The position numbers and the translations under genes were made by a program. DNA of 64,000 bases from Closterium sp. NIES-65 (taxonomy: Eukaryota; Streptophyta; Zygnematophyceae; Desmidiales; Closteriaceae): contig CANXME010000532.1 of assembly GCA_948144175.1 (NCBI GenBank), positions 1,245,001 through 1,309,000 of the forward strand. Direction: 5' to 3'. Below the pieces are notes generated by a model. The model was not told the DNA's origin and ran no database searches. It saw only the letters and a list, made by a program, of their open reading frames with translations. This document shows positions 31,948 through 43,307 of this stretch, piece by piece (the stretch's first letter is position 1; each line of letters opens with the position of its first letter).

Positions 31948-34900
31948 CTCCCCTTCGTTTCTGGAGTGTCGACGTGGTCAGCTTCGGTGACGTGGTCCAA
32001 TCCGGTGAGCAGTATGCAGTACTCGAATTTCCCCTTTGGTAGCTTCTTGGTGAGATAATCTGCTGCCATCTCGGTGGTCCGGCAGTAATCCAGCTGGAGT
32101 TTTCCTTTCTCAATTTCGTCTTTCACGAAGAAGTATCGCAGTGCGATATGCTTGGTTCTGTTGGCGAAGCCATTCTTGTTCGCGATCCGTATCGCGGACT
32201 GGTTGTCGCAGAAAAGCGAGAAGCTGGGTACTTTCGCAATTTTCGCTTCTTCCAGCAGTTCGCGCAGGTACAGGCCCTCCTTGGTAGCAGTGCAGAGAGC
32301 AATATACTCTGCTTCAGCAGATGATAGTGCGACGAGTTCCTGCTTACTTGATTGCCAGGAGATAGTTCCGACGGGCTCAAGACGGTAGATGTAGCCGGTG
32401 CGAGAGCGACGATCGACACGATCAGCAGCATGATCAGCGTCGACGTAGCCGAGTAGTTTTAGGTCGGTCGTCGTGTTCTTGTGATATGTTAAGCCAACTG
32501 TTGGCGTCGAGATGAAGTAGAGAAGGGCGCGGTTGAGTTCCTTGAGGTGACGTTGTTCTGGGCGCTTGAGGTAGGTCGCTAGTTGACTGGCGCTGTAGGA
32601 TAAGTCCGGTCGGCACGTAACGGCGGCAAAGAGTAGGCAGCCCAGTTTCTGTTGATATTCCTGGATTTCAGCAGGCGGCAGTGGGTTGGTTTCTTCGGTT
32701 GGATCGAGCGATAGGTGACTGTAGGGTGTTGCGACGTGCGTCGGTGTGATGCAGAAGCGTTCGGCGATAGTGCTTGCGTATTTTGAGGCGCTGAGACGAA
32801 TAGTGTTGTCTTCATCGAGGATGTTGAGCCCTAGATACTGCGTGACGTTGGGTGAGACTGTGAGGGAGAGATCTGTCTGAAGCTCCTTTTCGAACCAGGT
32901 GACGATGGTGGTAGTTGACCCGATGTAAAGCAAATCGTCGACGTAGACGATTAGCAGAACGTAGTCGTTGTCGCGAGTGAGACGATACATGCCCTGGTCA
33001 TGGGGCAATTGGTTGAATCCGATGCGTTTGAGTCGTGCGTGCAGGTACTGCTGCCAGAGTCGCGGTGCCTGCTTAATTCTGTATAGTTATTTAAGTAGTT
33101 GGCAGACGAGGGAAGGGTCGTCGACGAACCCGTGGGGCTGTTCGACGAAGATTTCAGCGTCGACTGGGGTGTATAGAAAGGCGTTGGCGACATCGATTTG
33201 TCGGAGTGGGCGGCGGCGTGAGGCGGCGATGGCGAGGAGTATGCGCAGGGAAGTATGTCGACTGACTGGTGCGAAGGTTTCAGTGAAATCGCGACCATAC
33301 TCTTGGTCGAATCCGCGGACGACCCATCGAGCTTTAAACCGTTCGATGGTTCCGTTGGAGTTGGTTTTGATCCGGAATACCCATTTTCTGGAGAGAATGG
33401 GTTTGTCTTGTGCGAGTGATGCAGGGACGATCTTCCAGGTGTTGCGGTCTGAGAGCGCTTTTAACTCCTTTTCCATGGCTTCGCGCCATTTTTCTTTGTG
33501 TTCCCCCCCCAGAGCCTGCTTGACAGAGCGAGGCTCTTCAGGTGGCGACGAAGGCCCGTGCACTGCAGCGACGAGTCCCAGGACTTGGAGTCCGCTGGGG
33601 GTGTGACGATTCAGCAAGGGGTCCTCGGGATAGACTGCTTCGTCTCCCGCTTCAGGATCAGGTGCGAATCCGGGGCCGTATCGTTCAGAGATGTCGGTGT
33701 TGACGGGTTGGGGTGTTACGTAACCATTGTCGGCAAAATGGTAGTAGGCGTCGGCATTGTTACTGTCGCGAGGGTTTTCCTCGTCCATGGGGATTGGGAC
33801 GGAGCAGTAAGGAAGGGGTCCAGCAGCTTCGGAGGCGCCGTCGACGTTCTCTTCTTCCCAGTCAGCAGCATCGGAGGGTGAAGCGAAGGCTCGGGAACCA
33901 GAAAATCCGCCGGTGGGGTCGACGTGGCGTGCGATGTTGTCCAGGTAATGGTTGAGGGTGAGTCGCTCGTAGAAGATAACGTCACGTGCTGCTACTGTTT
34001 CCTTTGTGTGGACGTCGAAGATTCGCCATGCTTCGTAATGTTTTGCCAGCCCGAGGTGTAGACCCCACTGTGCACGTTGCGAGAATCTCCCTGCGCGTGC
34101 AGTGTGTGGGCGGTACTGTACCATACACCCAAAAACTCGTAACATTTTTGTGTTGCCCAGCTTCCCAGTCCACAACATGTGCGGAGATGCGTTGTTGGGC
34201 AGTGAAGACGAGGACAACAAGTTGTGCAGGAGGACAGCGTGGTCCATCGCTGCTGGCCATACTGAGTTGGGCAGTCGAGTTCCACGTAGCAGCTTTCGCA
34301 TGGTTGTCTGCAGGGTCCTGTTCATCCTTTCTGCCACACCCTGCTGTTGGTGAGCGTAAGGAAGAGAGATGAGGCGTTTGATGCCTCTTTCTGCCAAGAA
34401 CTGTGTGAAGCTGTTTGACTGGTACTCCTTTGCGCCATCTGACTGAAAACTCTTCAGTTTCGCTCCTGACTCTCTTTCAGCGACAGGTAGCCAGGCTGTG
34501 AAGGCTTCTAGAGCCATGTCTCGTGACGGTAAGTTGACGTGCCAGACATATCGCGTTGCGGCATTGATGAAGGTGATGACGTAGTTCAGATCTTCACGTC
34601 CTTCAGTTCGAGGTATGTATAGTATGTCGCTGTAGACTTTCTCGAGTGGTTGATAAGCGGGGGCGCTCGGATTGTGGTGTGACGGGAACGGTTGGTGAGG
34701 CGGATCTGCTTCCGGGCAGATGAAGAAGGTGCCGCGTGGTCGTTCGAGTTCACGTCCGTTGGGAAGAAGTAGGGCGTTTTTGTCTAACACTCCGGCTCGT
34801 ATTGTATTGTAGAGTGTTGTGTTTCCAGGATGTCCAAGACGTTGATGCCAGATGTCTTCGGAGGCGCTGTGACCTACGGAGCGTCGATAGAAGTCTGCGT

Positions 34901-37097
34901 TAGCGAAGAAGGCGGCGTGTGTTGCTGCACTTCGATGAACGGCGCGTGGTGCTGGCGTTAACTGTTGGGCGGCTGTCGGTGGCGTGTCGATGATGAGAGG
35001 TGGAGGTGCGACGGAGGGACCGAGCTGTGGAGTTTCGGAAGGTTGTTCCGCGACGACGGTTGGTTCTTCACTTGCAGGTTCGGTGGTTGTTCGTGGTGCA
35101 GTTGTTGTTTCGATGACGGGTGCTGACTCAGGTGTTGTGGCTTGTGTTTGCAGGACGGCAAGCGCGTTGGTACGTTCAGCTTCGGGAATGGTACGAGAGT
35201 ACCAGAAGCCTTCAGGACTGAAGTTCGGGTCGAGGTCTGGCGGATGCGTCCAAGAAGCGAGAGCGACTATGCCGTCGCTGTCTGCGGTGCCTTTGTCGGG
35301 GACGAAGTCGAGGACGAACACGTCATCTTGTTGGATTGCACGGCCGATGAAGACCCCCTCTTTTCCATGGTAAAGACGGATTTCTAGGGCGTCGGAGTCG
35401 CACTCCAGGTGAACGCCTTTCGACATGAGTTGGCTGACGCTCAGTAAGTTAAAGCCGAGGTTGTCGACGACGAGTACTTTGTTTAATTGAAGAATAACGT
35501 TTGTTTCGTTTGACTGAAGCTCCACGACTCCTTGTTTGTTGGTGCGCAGGTTTTCGTTGTTGGCGATGGTGATGATGATGTCTCGCGGAAGACGTCGTTC
35601 GCGCTGAAGAAATCGTGATGAAGAGCACATGTGATGACCGCAACAACTGTCGAGGAACCATGTGTCTGGTCCGGAAGGTGCACGCTTCGCGATGGCGGCG
35701 TACGTTGGATTCACGTTAAGGGACGACGGTGGTGGTGACGGTTGCTCATCAGGACTGTAAGTCGGTGGAGAGCCGGTAATGCACGAGTCGATGTTTGACT
35801 CTGTTTTTCGTGCCATGGCGACGATTCTTGGTGTCTGTGCAGGTCCCGAAGTGGAAGTTGACGGTCGCGTTGAAGTAGTCGTTGAGGCGGTAGCGGGTCG
35901 TTGTTGAGTTGACGCGATGTGGGGAGGCACTGGTCGCAGAGGACGAGAGAATGGTGCTGGTTGTCGTTGTTGCTGAGGGCAGTTGAAGCGTGTGTGTCCT
36001 GAAGTCCGACAAAGATGACAATAAGGAGGTGCGTGTCCTCGATTTTGGTAGCGTGGCTGTCGTCGATTGGTGTAAAGAACGACTGGTTGATGATGCCTTT
36101 TGTTGTTGCGTTCTTCGAACAGGTCCATTTCCTGCTGCTCGGCGTGAAGTTCGGCGCAGAGATGCATTTCGGAGAGTCGACCGTGAGCGCGAAGAAGTGA
36201 GCGGGTGGTGCGCCACTGAGGTCCAAGGCCGGCAAGAACGACGGTTACGAAAGCTTCTTCAGATAAGTTTCCTCCGCAGCGAATGAGTCTGTCGCGTAGT
36301 CCTTGACAGCGACTGATGTAAGGCATGGCCTTTTCTCCAGGTTGCATTTGAACTGTTGTCAGTTGTGCCATGAGTCGGCTTTGCGTAACGCTGTCGGATG
36401 CTTGATGAATACTTCGCAGATGTTGATAAGCGAGTTCCGCGGAGTTTGCGTAGTTCCGGTAGGCGCGGATGCTTTGTTGTTCGTTCGGCGACAGGTTTCG
36501 GACAAGAACGGTGTAAGCCATGAGGGAGTGATACGTATAATTTTCTTTGTCCTTGTCTTCGCCGTTGTGTGGATATGGCCAGGTACCGTTGAAGAAGCCA
36601 AGAAGATTCGCGCCTTCCATCAGGAGTTTAAACTCGAAGCTCCAAGAGTAGAAGTCCTTCCCGTTGAATGGTGTGGATGTGTGCAGTCGTAGGATGTTGT
36701 TGAACTGTGCTTGTACTTGCAGGACTTCTTCGGTGTCTCGTTTGATGGCGGGAAGAGGAGTCGCTGGATGGCGGGGCGGCATGAACGTGAAGGAACCAGG
36801 TGAGACCGAATTTGGTGTTTGTTGATTATGTCGTCCGAACGATGAGTTGTCAATACTCATTGGTGCCGCTCCGTTGTTGCTGTTTGCAGGTTGCGAGGAC
36901 TGCTGCTGCGACATGAAGTTGAAGAACTCCTCCATTAAGCTTGGGTTGAAGATTGTTGGCGGTGCTACTGGTGCTTGAGTAGAGCGTTCCGTCGCTTCCG
37001 GCGTTAATCCAGGCGTTGTTCCTCCTTCGGTCTGCAACTCGGAGACCGGGGGTAGAGTAGATCCCGTAGATGATCTTCTTTCTTTGCCACTTGCCAT
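31926..37097 (-). pseudogene. copia-B2 Gag-Pol polyprotein, single nonsense codon
   Basis: Starts MASGKERRSSTGST at 37097 and is open for 1,336 codons to a TAA at 33087-33089, where the family has Ser before LYGIKQAP. It then continues in frame to 31926, inside the 3' LTR (about 1,723 codons). Order: Gag (NGKDFYSWSFEFKLLMEGA); CCHC knuckle CHLCRTSGHTRFNC near residue 370; protease FLDSCCGHHMC near 485, with DSCC in place of DSGA; integrase zinc region (HQRLGHPGNT) near 750; integrase catalytic D near 886 (QSDGAKEY) and E near 924 (GVAERMN); RT with YVDD near 32945; RNase H (SSAEAEYIAL). One change from open, so recently inserted. A source of B-type enzymes elsewhere in the genome is likely. 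Confidence 0.93.
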
Positions 37098-37184
37098 GTC
37101 TTGCCTTTCTTGAGTGAAGGTTGAACTTCTTGGTTGTTTGCAGATTGGTAGCCTGGAAGAGGCTTAGTGACGAGAGCCTTTGTT

Positions 37185-37204
37185 CTCTGACTGCTCTCAT
37201 ACCA
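37185..37204 (-). other. copia-B2 primer-binding site
   Basis: On the minus strand TGGTATGAGAGCAGTC directly follows the 5' LTR. It is an initiator-Met-type copia site with one internal difference from TGGTATCAGAGC. Confidence 0.72.
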
Positions 37205-37603
37205 TGTTGGGCTGAGAATTTTAGCCTTAGGATCTTTGCAGAGAATAGGCTAGTAGGTGCTAGAGTAGCACAGCGGAAGTCTTGAGTGAATGTACTTGTG
37301 CTGGTATGTGAGAACAAGTAATTGATTAAAGCAAAGGGCATACAGGAATATATAGAAAGGATAGATTACAAGAAGCGGTTATGTTTATCGAGACGCGTAA
37401 CGCTTCGACTATCGAGGTGGTTACTGTTCACTGAAGCGTCGCTTGCTGTTACGTAACCTCCAGGCGGTTACAGCTCACACCTCCAGTTGCGGTTTGATGT
37501 GGTACGCGCCTTTTCGACTTCGTACTCCTTTTGTTGTGCTTCAGTATCGGGTGAGGTTCGATACTACAGAAACGCACTAAGTCATGCGTTTATTTTCCCA
37601 ACA
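37205..37603 (-). repeat. copia-B2 5' LTR
   Basis: 399 bp, matching 31548-31947. A TATATATTCC promoter-like motif lies inside on the minus strand. Confidence 0.94.
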
Positions 37604-37661
37604 CCCATCACACAAAGCCAACAGCCCACAACAGTCAATATAGACACGAAAACTGTTCGCT

Positions 37662-38297
37662 TCACACTCCAAACATCAGGAGCGAGAGGGTGGCAACAGC
37701 AGCAACGCCAGAGAAGTTGATGGCAGCAGCAATAAGCATGCCAGGGGCAGTTGCTGATGGGGCCTTAGGTGCTGGAGCTGCAGCCGACACTTGGGCTGCA
37801 GATGATGCTGGTGCTGCAGTTGATGCTGGCGCTGCAGTTGATGCTGGCGCTGCAGTTGATGCTGGCGCTGCAGTTGATGCTGGCGCTGCAGTTGATGCTG
37901 GCGCTGCAGTTGATGCTGGTGCCTCAGTTGATGCTGGTGCCTCAGATGATGCTGGTGCTTCAGTTGATGCTGGTGCTTCAACCGATGCTAGTGCTTCTGT
38001 GGGTGCTGCTTACACTGGAATAACGGCACACATATAGAATGGGCTTGGTTAAATCATTTGCTGCGAGGCAAACCTATTCCGAAAAACTAGCTGTTTATGG
38101 AAGGTTTCATTAAAGTCATTGTGGCATCGCTCTTGTGCGTGCGTGTGCTGTTGTTGCAGAAAGGGGACTTACATCCACGGGGCGTGCAGGAGGAGCAGAA
38201 AGAGAAGCAGCGACGGCAGAACCTGGTGGTGTTTCTCTGCTTCACCACACACTTGCTGCCCCCTGCAGGGCAGGTCAGCCCCGTGCCTGCGACGCCC
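37662..38297 (-). CDS. arabinogalactan-protein-like gene, two 3' exons
   Basis: Minus strand. Exon 38297-38173 follows a CAG acceptor, ends at GTAAGT, and encodes a Cys-rich segment (LTCPAGGSKCVVKQRN, then FCRRCFSFCSSCTPRG; spacing C-x10-C-x2-C-x3-C-x2-C). It joins exon 38005-37662 in phase (codon TCA). That exon encodes about ten APAST or APASS repeats (Ala-Pro-Ala-Ser-Thr, alternating with EA or AA), then APAPKAPSATAPG and a hydrophobic end, IAAAINFSGVAAVATLSLLM, with the stop TGA at 37662-37664. Pro/Ala/Ser/Thr repeats plus a hydrophobic C-terminus are the signature of a GPI-anchored arabinogalactan protein: the repeats would be hydroxylated and glycosylated and the protein held at the plasma membrane or wall. 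Upstream exons and signal peptide were not found, possibly because hAT-2 (38580) entered the gene. The role of the Cys-rich exon is unknown. The reading of the short introns is inference. Confidence 0.65.
37797..37985 (-). repeat. 18-bp coding repeat of the arabinogalactan-like gene
   Basis: About ten copies of an 18-bp unit (GCTGGCGCTGCAGTTGAT on the plus strand). On the minus strand each unit encodes six residues of the APASTA type, the presumed glycosylated domain. Copies at the high-coordinate end have diverged (GAA and TCT codons). Confidence 0.85.
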
Positions 38298-38571
38298 CTG
38301 GGGGCGAGTGGGGAGGGACAAGAATGGGAGAAGGGAGGAAAGAATACACAAGCGTTCAAATTTCAGAAATACGATTCGTCTGTGTGAGGAGAAAACCTGC
38401 TGGAGCAGGTAAGTACCTGAATAGCAACAAGTACCTGAGTATACCTTGCTGCAACGTACACCCAGGCTATCAACAAATGAATGAACATAAATTTCCTGAT
38501 CACAAAAACGTGCTGAAGGCAAATCCTGTTGGCAGAGATTCTATTGTGCCATTCTGTCAGCAACGCTTCTA
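38298..38571 (-). other. upstream intron or exons of the arabinogalactan-like gene, unresolved
   Basis: A pyrimidine-rich stretch (38298-38340) directly upstream on the minus strand supports the splice acceptor. Beyond it no exon can be supported; the region ends at the hAT-2 target duplication. Confidence 0.35.
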
Positions 38572-38593
38572 CCCCGTAGTAGGGATGAGCAAA
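38572..38593 (+). repeat. hAT-2 left target duplication and inverted repeat
   Basis: 8-bp duplication CCCCGTAG (38572-38579), then the 14-bp terminal repeat TAGGGATGAGCAAA. Both are matched at 43286-43307. Confidence 0.94.
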
Positions 38594-38880
38594 ATTCCGA
38601 ACGCCTGTTCGGTTCGCCTCGAACATGTTCGAGGCAAACCGAACAGGCATTTTTTTTTGCCTAAATTGTTCGGGCCGAACATGTTCGGTGTTCGGCCGAA
38701 CATGTTCGATGTTCGCCCCAAAATTTCGGGCCTCCAAGCCGAACACGAACATGTTCGTGTTCGACTTGGGGGCCACGCGAACACCAAAAATGTTCGCGTC
38801 GAAATTGGCCGCGACCAGATTTAGGTCGCGACCAATTTTTGTTTGAGCTCATTTCGTGAGCTCAAACTCAGAACGCGTTT
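38594..38880 (+). repeat. hAT-2 left subterminal repeats
   Basis: More than a dozen GTTCG or CGAAC pentamers, often joined as GAACATGTTCG palindromes, followed by a palindrome around TGAGCTC (38848-38870). The right end has the mirror set. They are probable transposase-binding sites and may fold into hairpins. Confidence 0.8.
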
Positions 38881-39205
38881 TTGCCTTAGCGCTCCCTCAC
38901 ACAGCCGCCCTAGCCTTCTTGTTCTAGGTGCAAGCAAGTGCACGCCGATACTTACTTGCAATATACACGGACATTAGATCTATTTATGCATAGGGTTTAA
39001 CGTAGTGTAGGGTGTTTAGGGTTGCTATTAAGGTTCAGCCAGCATCTCCGCAAAGGGCTCAAGTAGGGCGTATCCTACGCCGTAGGATTCGGATCGGGCA
39101 TTTCAGATACCTTACCGTGCGGGATAACTTTTAGGAACGTGCGGCACCATCCAACGCTACCGTTGCACGAAGGGTGTTTTAGGGTTTAGGGTAGAGGGCT
39201 GAGTT

Positions 39206-42200
39206 ATGGCTTCCAGGGCTGGTGGATCCATAGGGAGAGGTGCAGGCAGGGCTCAAGGCAGCGCACCGGGTTCTCCACCACGACCTATGCAGGGGCGGGT
39301 AGGGGATGGACCAGGAGGAGCCGGCGCGATCTTCGTTGGGGGGTTGCTTACCGTACCGGCGCCGACCTCCCGTCGCTCTTTCCGTTACGACGGCCCTCGA
39401 CCCCCTCCTTCGGGGCAGACGCAGCCGGAGAGCGGCAGTGAGGAGGAGGATGAGGAGGAGGATGGTGAGGTCGAGAAGGAGGAGGACAGTGAGGGGAGCG
39501 GGGATGACAGCGAGGCGGCGTGGGACCCAGAGACGCATGGCGGTGGGGAGGGGGGAGATGATGATGATGAAGACCACGAGATGGATGGGTTGGAGCCAGA
39601 GGGGCGGGAGGAGGAGGTGGGAGAGGGTGGCGGAAGGGGGGCGACAGAGGCGGGATCACAGCATGTGCGTGAAGGGGGAGGGAGCGTGGGGGTTAAGGTG
39701 GGGGGGGAAAAGGCCGTGACCATTAGGGAGCCGAGGCAGAGGAAGAAGGCCAACAAGTTGAGGGAGCGGGCGTATCCCTGCACGTTCACTGGGGAGCCCT
39801 TGGGCGAGGGTGTGATCGCTCCCGAGTTCCTAGACGAGGACGGAGGGTCCGAGAGTAGTAAGGGGACTGACAAGGGTAATAGGAAGCCGGGGTGGCAGGT
39901 AATGATGTTCGGACCGTTAGGGGCAGACCAGAAGCGTCAGTGCAAGATTTGCACAGACAGGATTTCTTGGAAGCAATCCACAACAACCCCCGGCGAGAGA
40001 CACTTTGCGAGCTTCCACACTGCGCACATGCATGTGTGGCATCACCGTTACCACACCCCGTCCGTTCACTTGCCAGGGGAGACGTTTCCCCGTGGGGGCT
40101 ACAAGGGAGTGCCGGATGGCTACGTCTATGAGTGGCCACATGCCAAAACTTGGCCGCAACTCGCCAAGGGGAAAGGGAAGGCGACTGGTGGAGGTGATGG
40201 GTCAGGCGGGATCGAGCGGTGGATGACAACCAAACTGACCTCGGTGCAGCTATGGCAGGCGATCACGAAGCTGGTGGTCACCTGCGACCTCCCCTTCCGC
40301 ATCGTCGAGGCCGAGGCTGTAAGTGCCCCATCCCATCCCATGCATTCTTGGGCAAGTATGTGGTTAGTGGATGGGTCTGTCCGCTTGTGTTGCACCCGCC
40401 ATGCATGTGTTGCACCCGCCATGCATGTTACACCCGCCATGCATGTTGCACCCGCCATGCATGTTGCACCCGCCATGCATGTTGCACCCGCCCGCCATGC
40501 ATGTGTTGCACCCGCCATGCATGTGTTGCGCCCGCCATGCATGTGTTGCGCCCGCCATGCATGTGTTGCACCCGCCATGCATGTGTTGCGCCCGCCATGC
40601 ATGTGTTGCACCCGCCATGCATGTGTTGCACCCGCCATGCATGTGTTGCACCCGCCATGCATGTGTTGCACCCGCCATGCATGTGTTGCACCCGCCATGC
40701 ATGTTGCACCCGCCATGCATGTTGCACCCGCCATGCATGTGTTGCACCCGCCATGCATGTGTTGCACCCACTTGTGTTTTGACTGTTTGCGTGTGGCCCC
40801 GGGTTTTCGTTTAGTCCCCTCTTCCCCCTTGTGTCTACCCCTCTCCAGTTTCGTGAGCTACTCATCCTGCTAAACCGCAACTGCGCGCAGAAGAACTGCA
40901 TCCCCTCGCGCTGGACGGTTTCCCGCGACACAGTGGTCTATGCGGCTGCCGCTCTTCAGTCATCCGTTGCGGAGATGCTGGCGAAGGAGGGGGAGGTGGG
41001 GTGCAGGGTGTCGTTCACCATCGACATGTGGACGGCACCCAACAACACGGCGTGGCTAGTGGTAACGGGTCACTAGATCGACGAGAATTTCCAGCTGCGC
41101 ACAATGGTGTTTGAATTCCGCGAGATTCACGGGCGTCACACGGGCAAGCAGATGGCGAGGGTGGTTGAGGAGACGGTGGTGCACTGGGGGTTGGAGACGC
41201 GTTGTCTTGGGTTCACCTCAGACAACGCTTCCAACAACACTGCCGCTTTCAGGTGGATGTCGGAGGAGGGTTGTGGCCAGTGCTTCTTCAACTCGCGCAT
41301 GCACTTCCGGTACGGAAGGGAGTGTGCGTGGGATGTGCAATGAGAGTGGGTGGGCCTATGCGGCTTGAGAGTGGAAGTGTTTCTCGGGTCTATGCCAATG
41401 TGTACTCACACTTCCCTTTCTCTTCGCCGTTAATGTCTTGTGATGTGCGCAGATGCCTGGCACACGTGATCAACCTTGCAGTGAAGGCAGCTCTCGCAGT
41501 GGCTGCCATCCGCAAGTTGTTGCGGATCCTGAGAGACATGGCGTCGTGGATAGGCTTCTCGCCACAGTGCTCAGGGAAGTTCTGGAGCCTTCAGCGGACC
41601 CTGAACGCGCAGGCCAACCCCGCCAAACCGAAGCCGGCGTTGAAGTTGGTGCAGGACAGTCCCACACGCTGGGGGTCGACCCACGACATGGTCGAGCGAG
41701 CTGGGGTTCTGCAGGAACCCATCACTGTCTTCTTTGCCCAGACACAGGTGTGTGTGTGTGTGCCAGGTGTTGTGTGTGCGGTTTAATTTGTGGATATGTC
41801 GGGGTGTTTTGCTTTGGATCCTTGCACCACTGTTGGCCATGCTTGACTTGACTAAACACCCGCCCACCCAGACGTTCTAACCCACACCACAGGGCGTGTC
41901 GAAGACTGACAAGGCGAAGCTGGACACCTTGCGCCTGACGGACGCAGACTGGGAGACTCTGCATTCTGTCAAGACCTTCCTCAGCCCATTCGCCAAAGTC
42001 TCAAAGGCAGCGGAGGGAACGGCGTACCCTACAGTGGCGATGGTCCTGCCGTACTACAACGGCCTGATCGACGCTATGGAGTCGCGCCTTGCCAAGGGGC
42101 CATCGGCTACGCTAAAGCCGATGATTGAGGCGGCGCTGGGTCTCTTGAAGAAGTATGAACTGATGTCCAGCAACGAGCTGTGGATCGCGACCTTCCTGGA

Positions 42201-42957
42201 CCCTTCCATCAAGGCGGCGTGGTTTGACGACGCGCACTGGGAGACGCTGCATCCCGATACCGACCGGAGGGCGAGGCCTCGCCCCTCCTCAGGCAAGATG
42301 ATCCAGTTGGTTCGCAAACGCGTGGCCGAGTACCAGGTCCGGGCTGCAGCGATTGCCCCTCAGCCGACCCCACTTGCCACAGTGACGGAGGAGGAGGAGG
42401 GAGACGCGGCGGATGACAACGAAGACGCCGAGTTTCTCCCTAGTCGCCGACGCCTTGCGGCGCGTCTGTCGGCGAGCCAGGAGGCGGGGAGGGGTGGGAT
42501 GGTGCAGGATGACGAGGTTGGCAGGTACTTATCTGAGAGGGTGCGGTGCGACGTGTCAGCGTTGGAGTATTGGCGCAGCGCCACCAACATGCAGACGCTG
42601 AGGCGCATGGCTTGGGATTATCTTGCCATCCCTGCCACGTCCGCGTCGAGCGAGCGCGTGTTCTCCCTCGGCCGCAACCTCATTTCCTGGAAGCGGCACC
42701 GCCTAGCCTCTCAGAGGACGCCAGCGTCCATGATTCTGAGATCATGGTACATCTCACACCCAGGACAGAGGATAGGCGAGGGCCGCCGTGCAAAAGGCGA
42801 GGCACCACCACAGTTCGCCATTGAAGGCGATGGGGAGGAGGACGACGACGAGTGGGAGGAGGAGGAGGGGGAGGAGGAGCAGGATGGGGTGGGTGCTGGC
42901 GACACCACTGACGCGGAGCATGGTGTTGTTGGTAGCAGCAGTGGTGTGCAGGCGTAG
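39206..42957 (+). pseudogene. hAT-2 transposase, one nonsense codon
   Basis: Exons 39206-40318, 40849-41309, 41453-41747 and 41893-42957 join in phase with GT-AG introns (977 codons plus stop). The N-terminal 170 residues are Gly-rich, then acidic. A BED-like finger follows (CKICTDRISWKQSTTT, then H residues) at about 39940-40040. The catalytic part shows FTIDMWTAPNN, FTSDNASNN and CLAHVINLAVKAAL. The C-terminal hAT dimerisation domain is clear (YWRSATNMQTLRRMAWDYL, ATSASSERVFSLGRN), followed by an acidic tail and TAG at 42955-42957. A TAG at 41074-41076 (GGTCAC TAG ATC), in the position of an expected Trp codon, is the only lesion. A donor-side intron 1 minisatellite lies at 40387-40768. Non-transposing as it stands, but recently active on this evidence. 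Confidence 0.9.
40387..40768. repeat. minisatellite in hAT-2 intron 1
   Basis: About 19 copies of a 20-bp unit, TTGCACCCGCCATGCATGTG, with 17-18 bp variants. Each copy contains the palindrome CATGCATG. It starts about 65 bp after the splice donor and fills most of the 530-bp intron. Open frames across it are by-products. Confidence 0.92.
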
Positions 42958-43119
42958 GATTTAATTTGACAGTGACTTTTATGTAGGCAAAACATGATGG
43001 TGTCGTATGCTAGTGTGCGTTGCATGAACACATATACACCCTCCACCCCTCTATCTATCTTCCCAACCCTCCAGATTCCCTGTTTGACAAATGTGACTAG
43101 AACGAAATTGCCCACAGGC

Positions 43120-43307
43120 GAACTCGAACATGTTCGAGTTCGCCCACATATACCAAATGTTCGCCCCCATGGGCGAACGACGAACACCTCCTGCTTGCCA
43201 AATTGTTCGCCGAACCGAACCTTGTTCGGTTCGGGAAATGGTGATGTTCGAGCGAACTCGAACCCGAACGTGTTCGAGTTCGCCCTTTGCTCATCCCTAC
43301 CCCGTAG
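43120..43307 (-). repeat. hAT-2 right subterminal repeats, inverted repeat and target duplication
   Basis: Subterminal GTTCG/CGAAC motifs (43120-43285), terminal repeat TTTGCTCATCCCTA (43286-43299) and duplication CCCCGTAG (43300-43307). Confidence 0.92.

Larger units (their letters stand above)
31548..37603 (-). mobile_element. copia-B2 LTR retrotransposon
   Basis: 6,056-bp element inserted about 75 bp to the right of hAT-1, in reverse orientation. LTRs of 400 and 399 bp differ by about three substitutions and one indel. Target duplication CCCAT is at 31543-31547 and 37604-37608. Same lineage as copia-B by protein, with a different LTR. It is the most intact retroelement in the window. Confidence 0.96.
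38580..43299 (+). mobile_element. hAT-2 DNA transposon, complete
   Basis: 4,720 bp with perfect 14-bp inverted ends and an 8-bp target duplication CCCCGTAG. Subterminal regions at both ends are packed with GTTCG/CGAAC motifs, many as the palindrome CGAACATGTTCG. It carries a four-exon transposase on the plus strand with one nonsense codon. Different hAT branch from hAT-1: Ac/BED-finger type, with different ends and subterminal motifs. Confidence 0.94.

Noticed and set aside
38180..38290. GASA/snakin-like domain in the Cys-rich exon
   Set aside because: Cys spacing C-x10-C-x2-C-x3-C-x2-C does not match the GASA pattern with its CC pair and twelve Cys.
40126..40814. Open frames of the MHVAPA and ATCMAG type over the hAT-2 intron
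   Set aside because: Minisatellite by-products; clear splice sites on both sides place the array in an intron.
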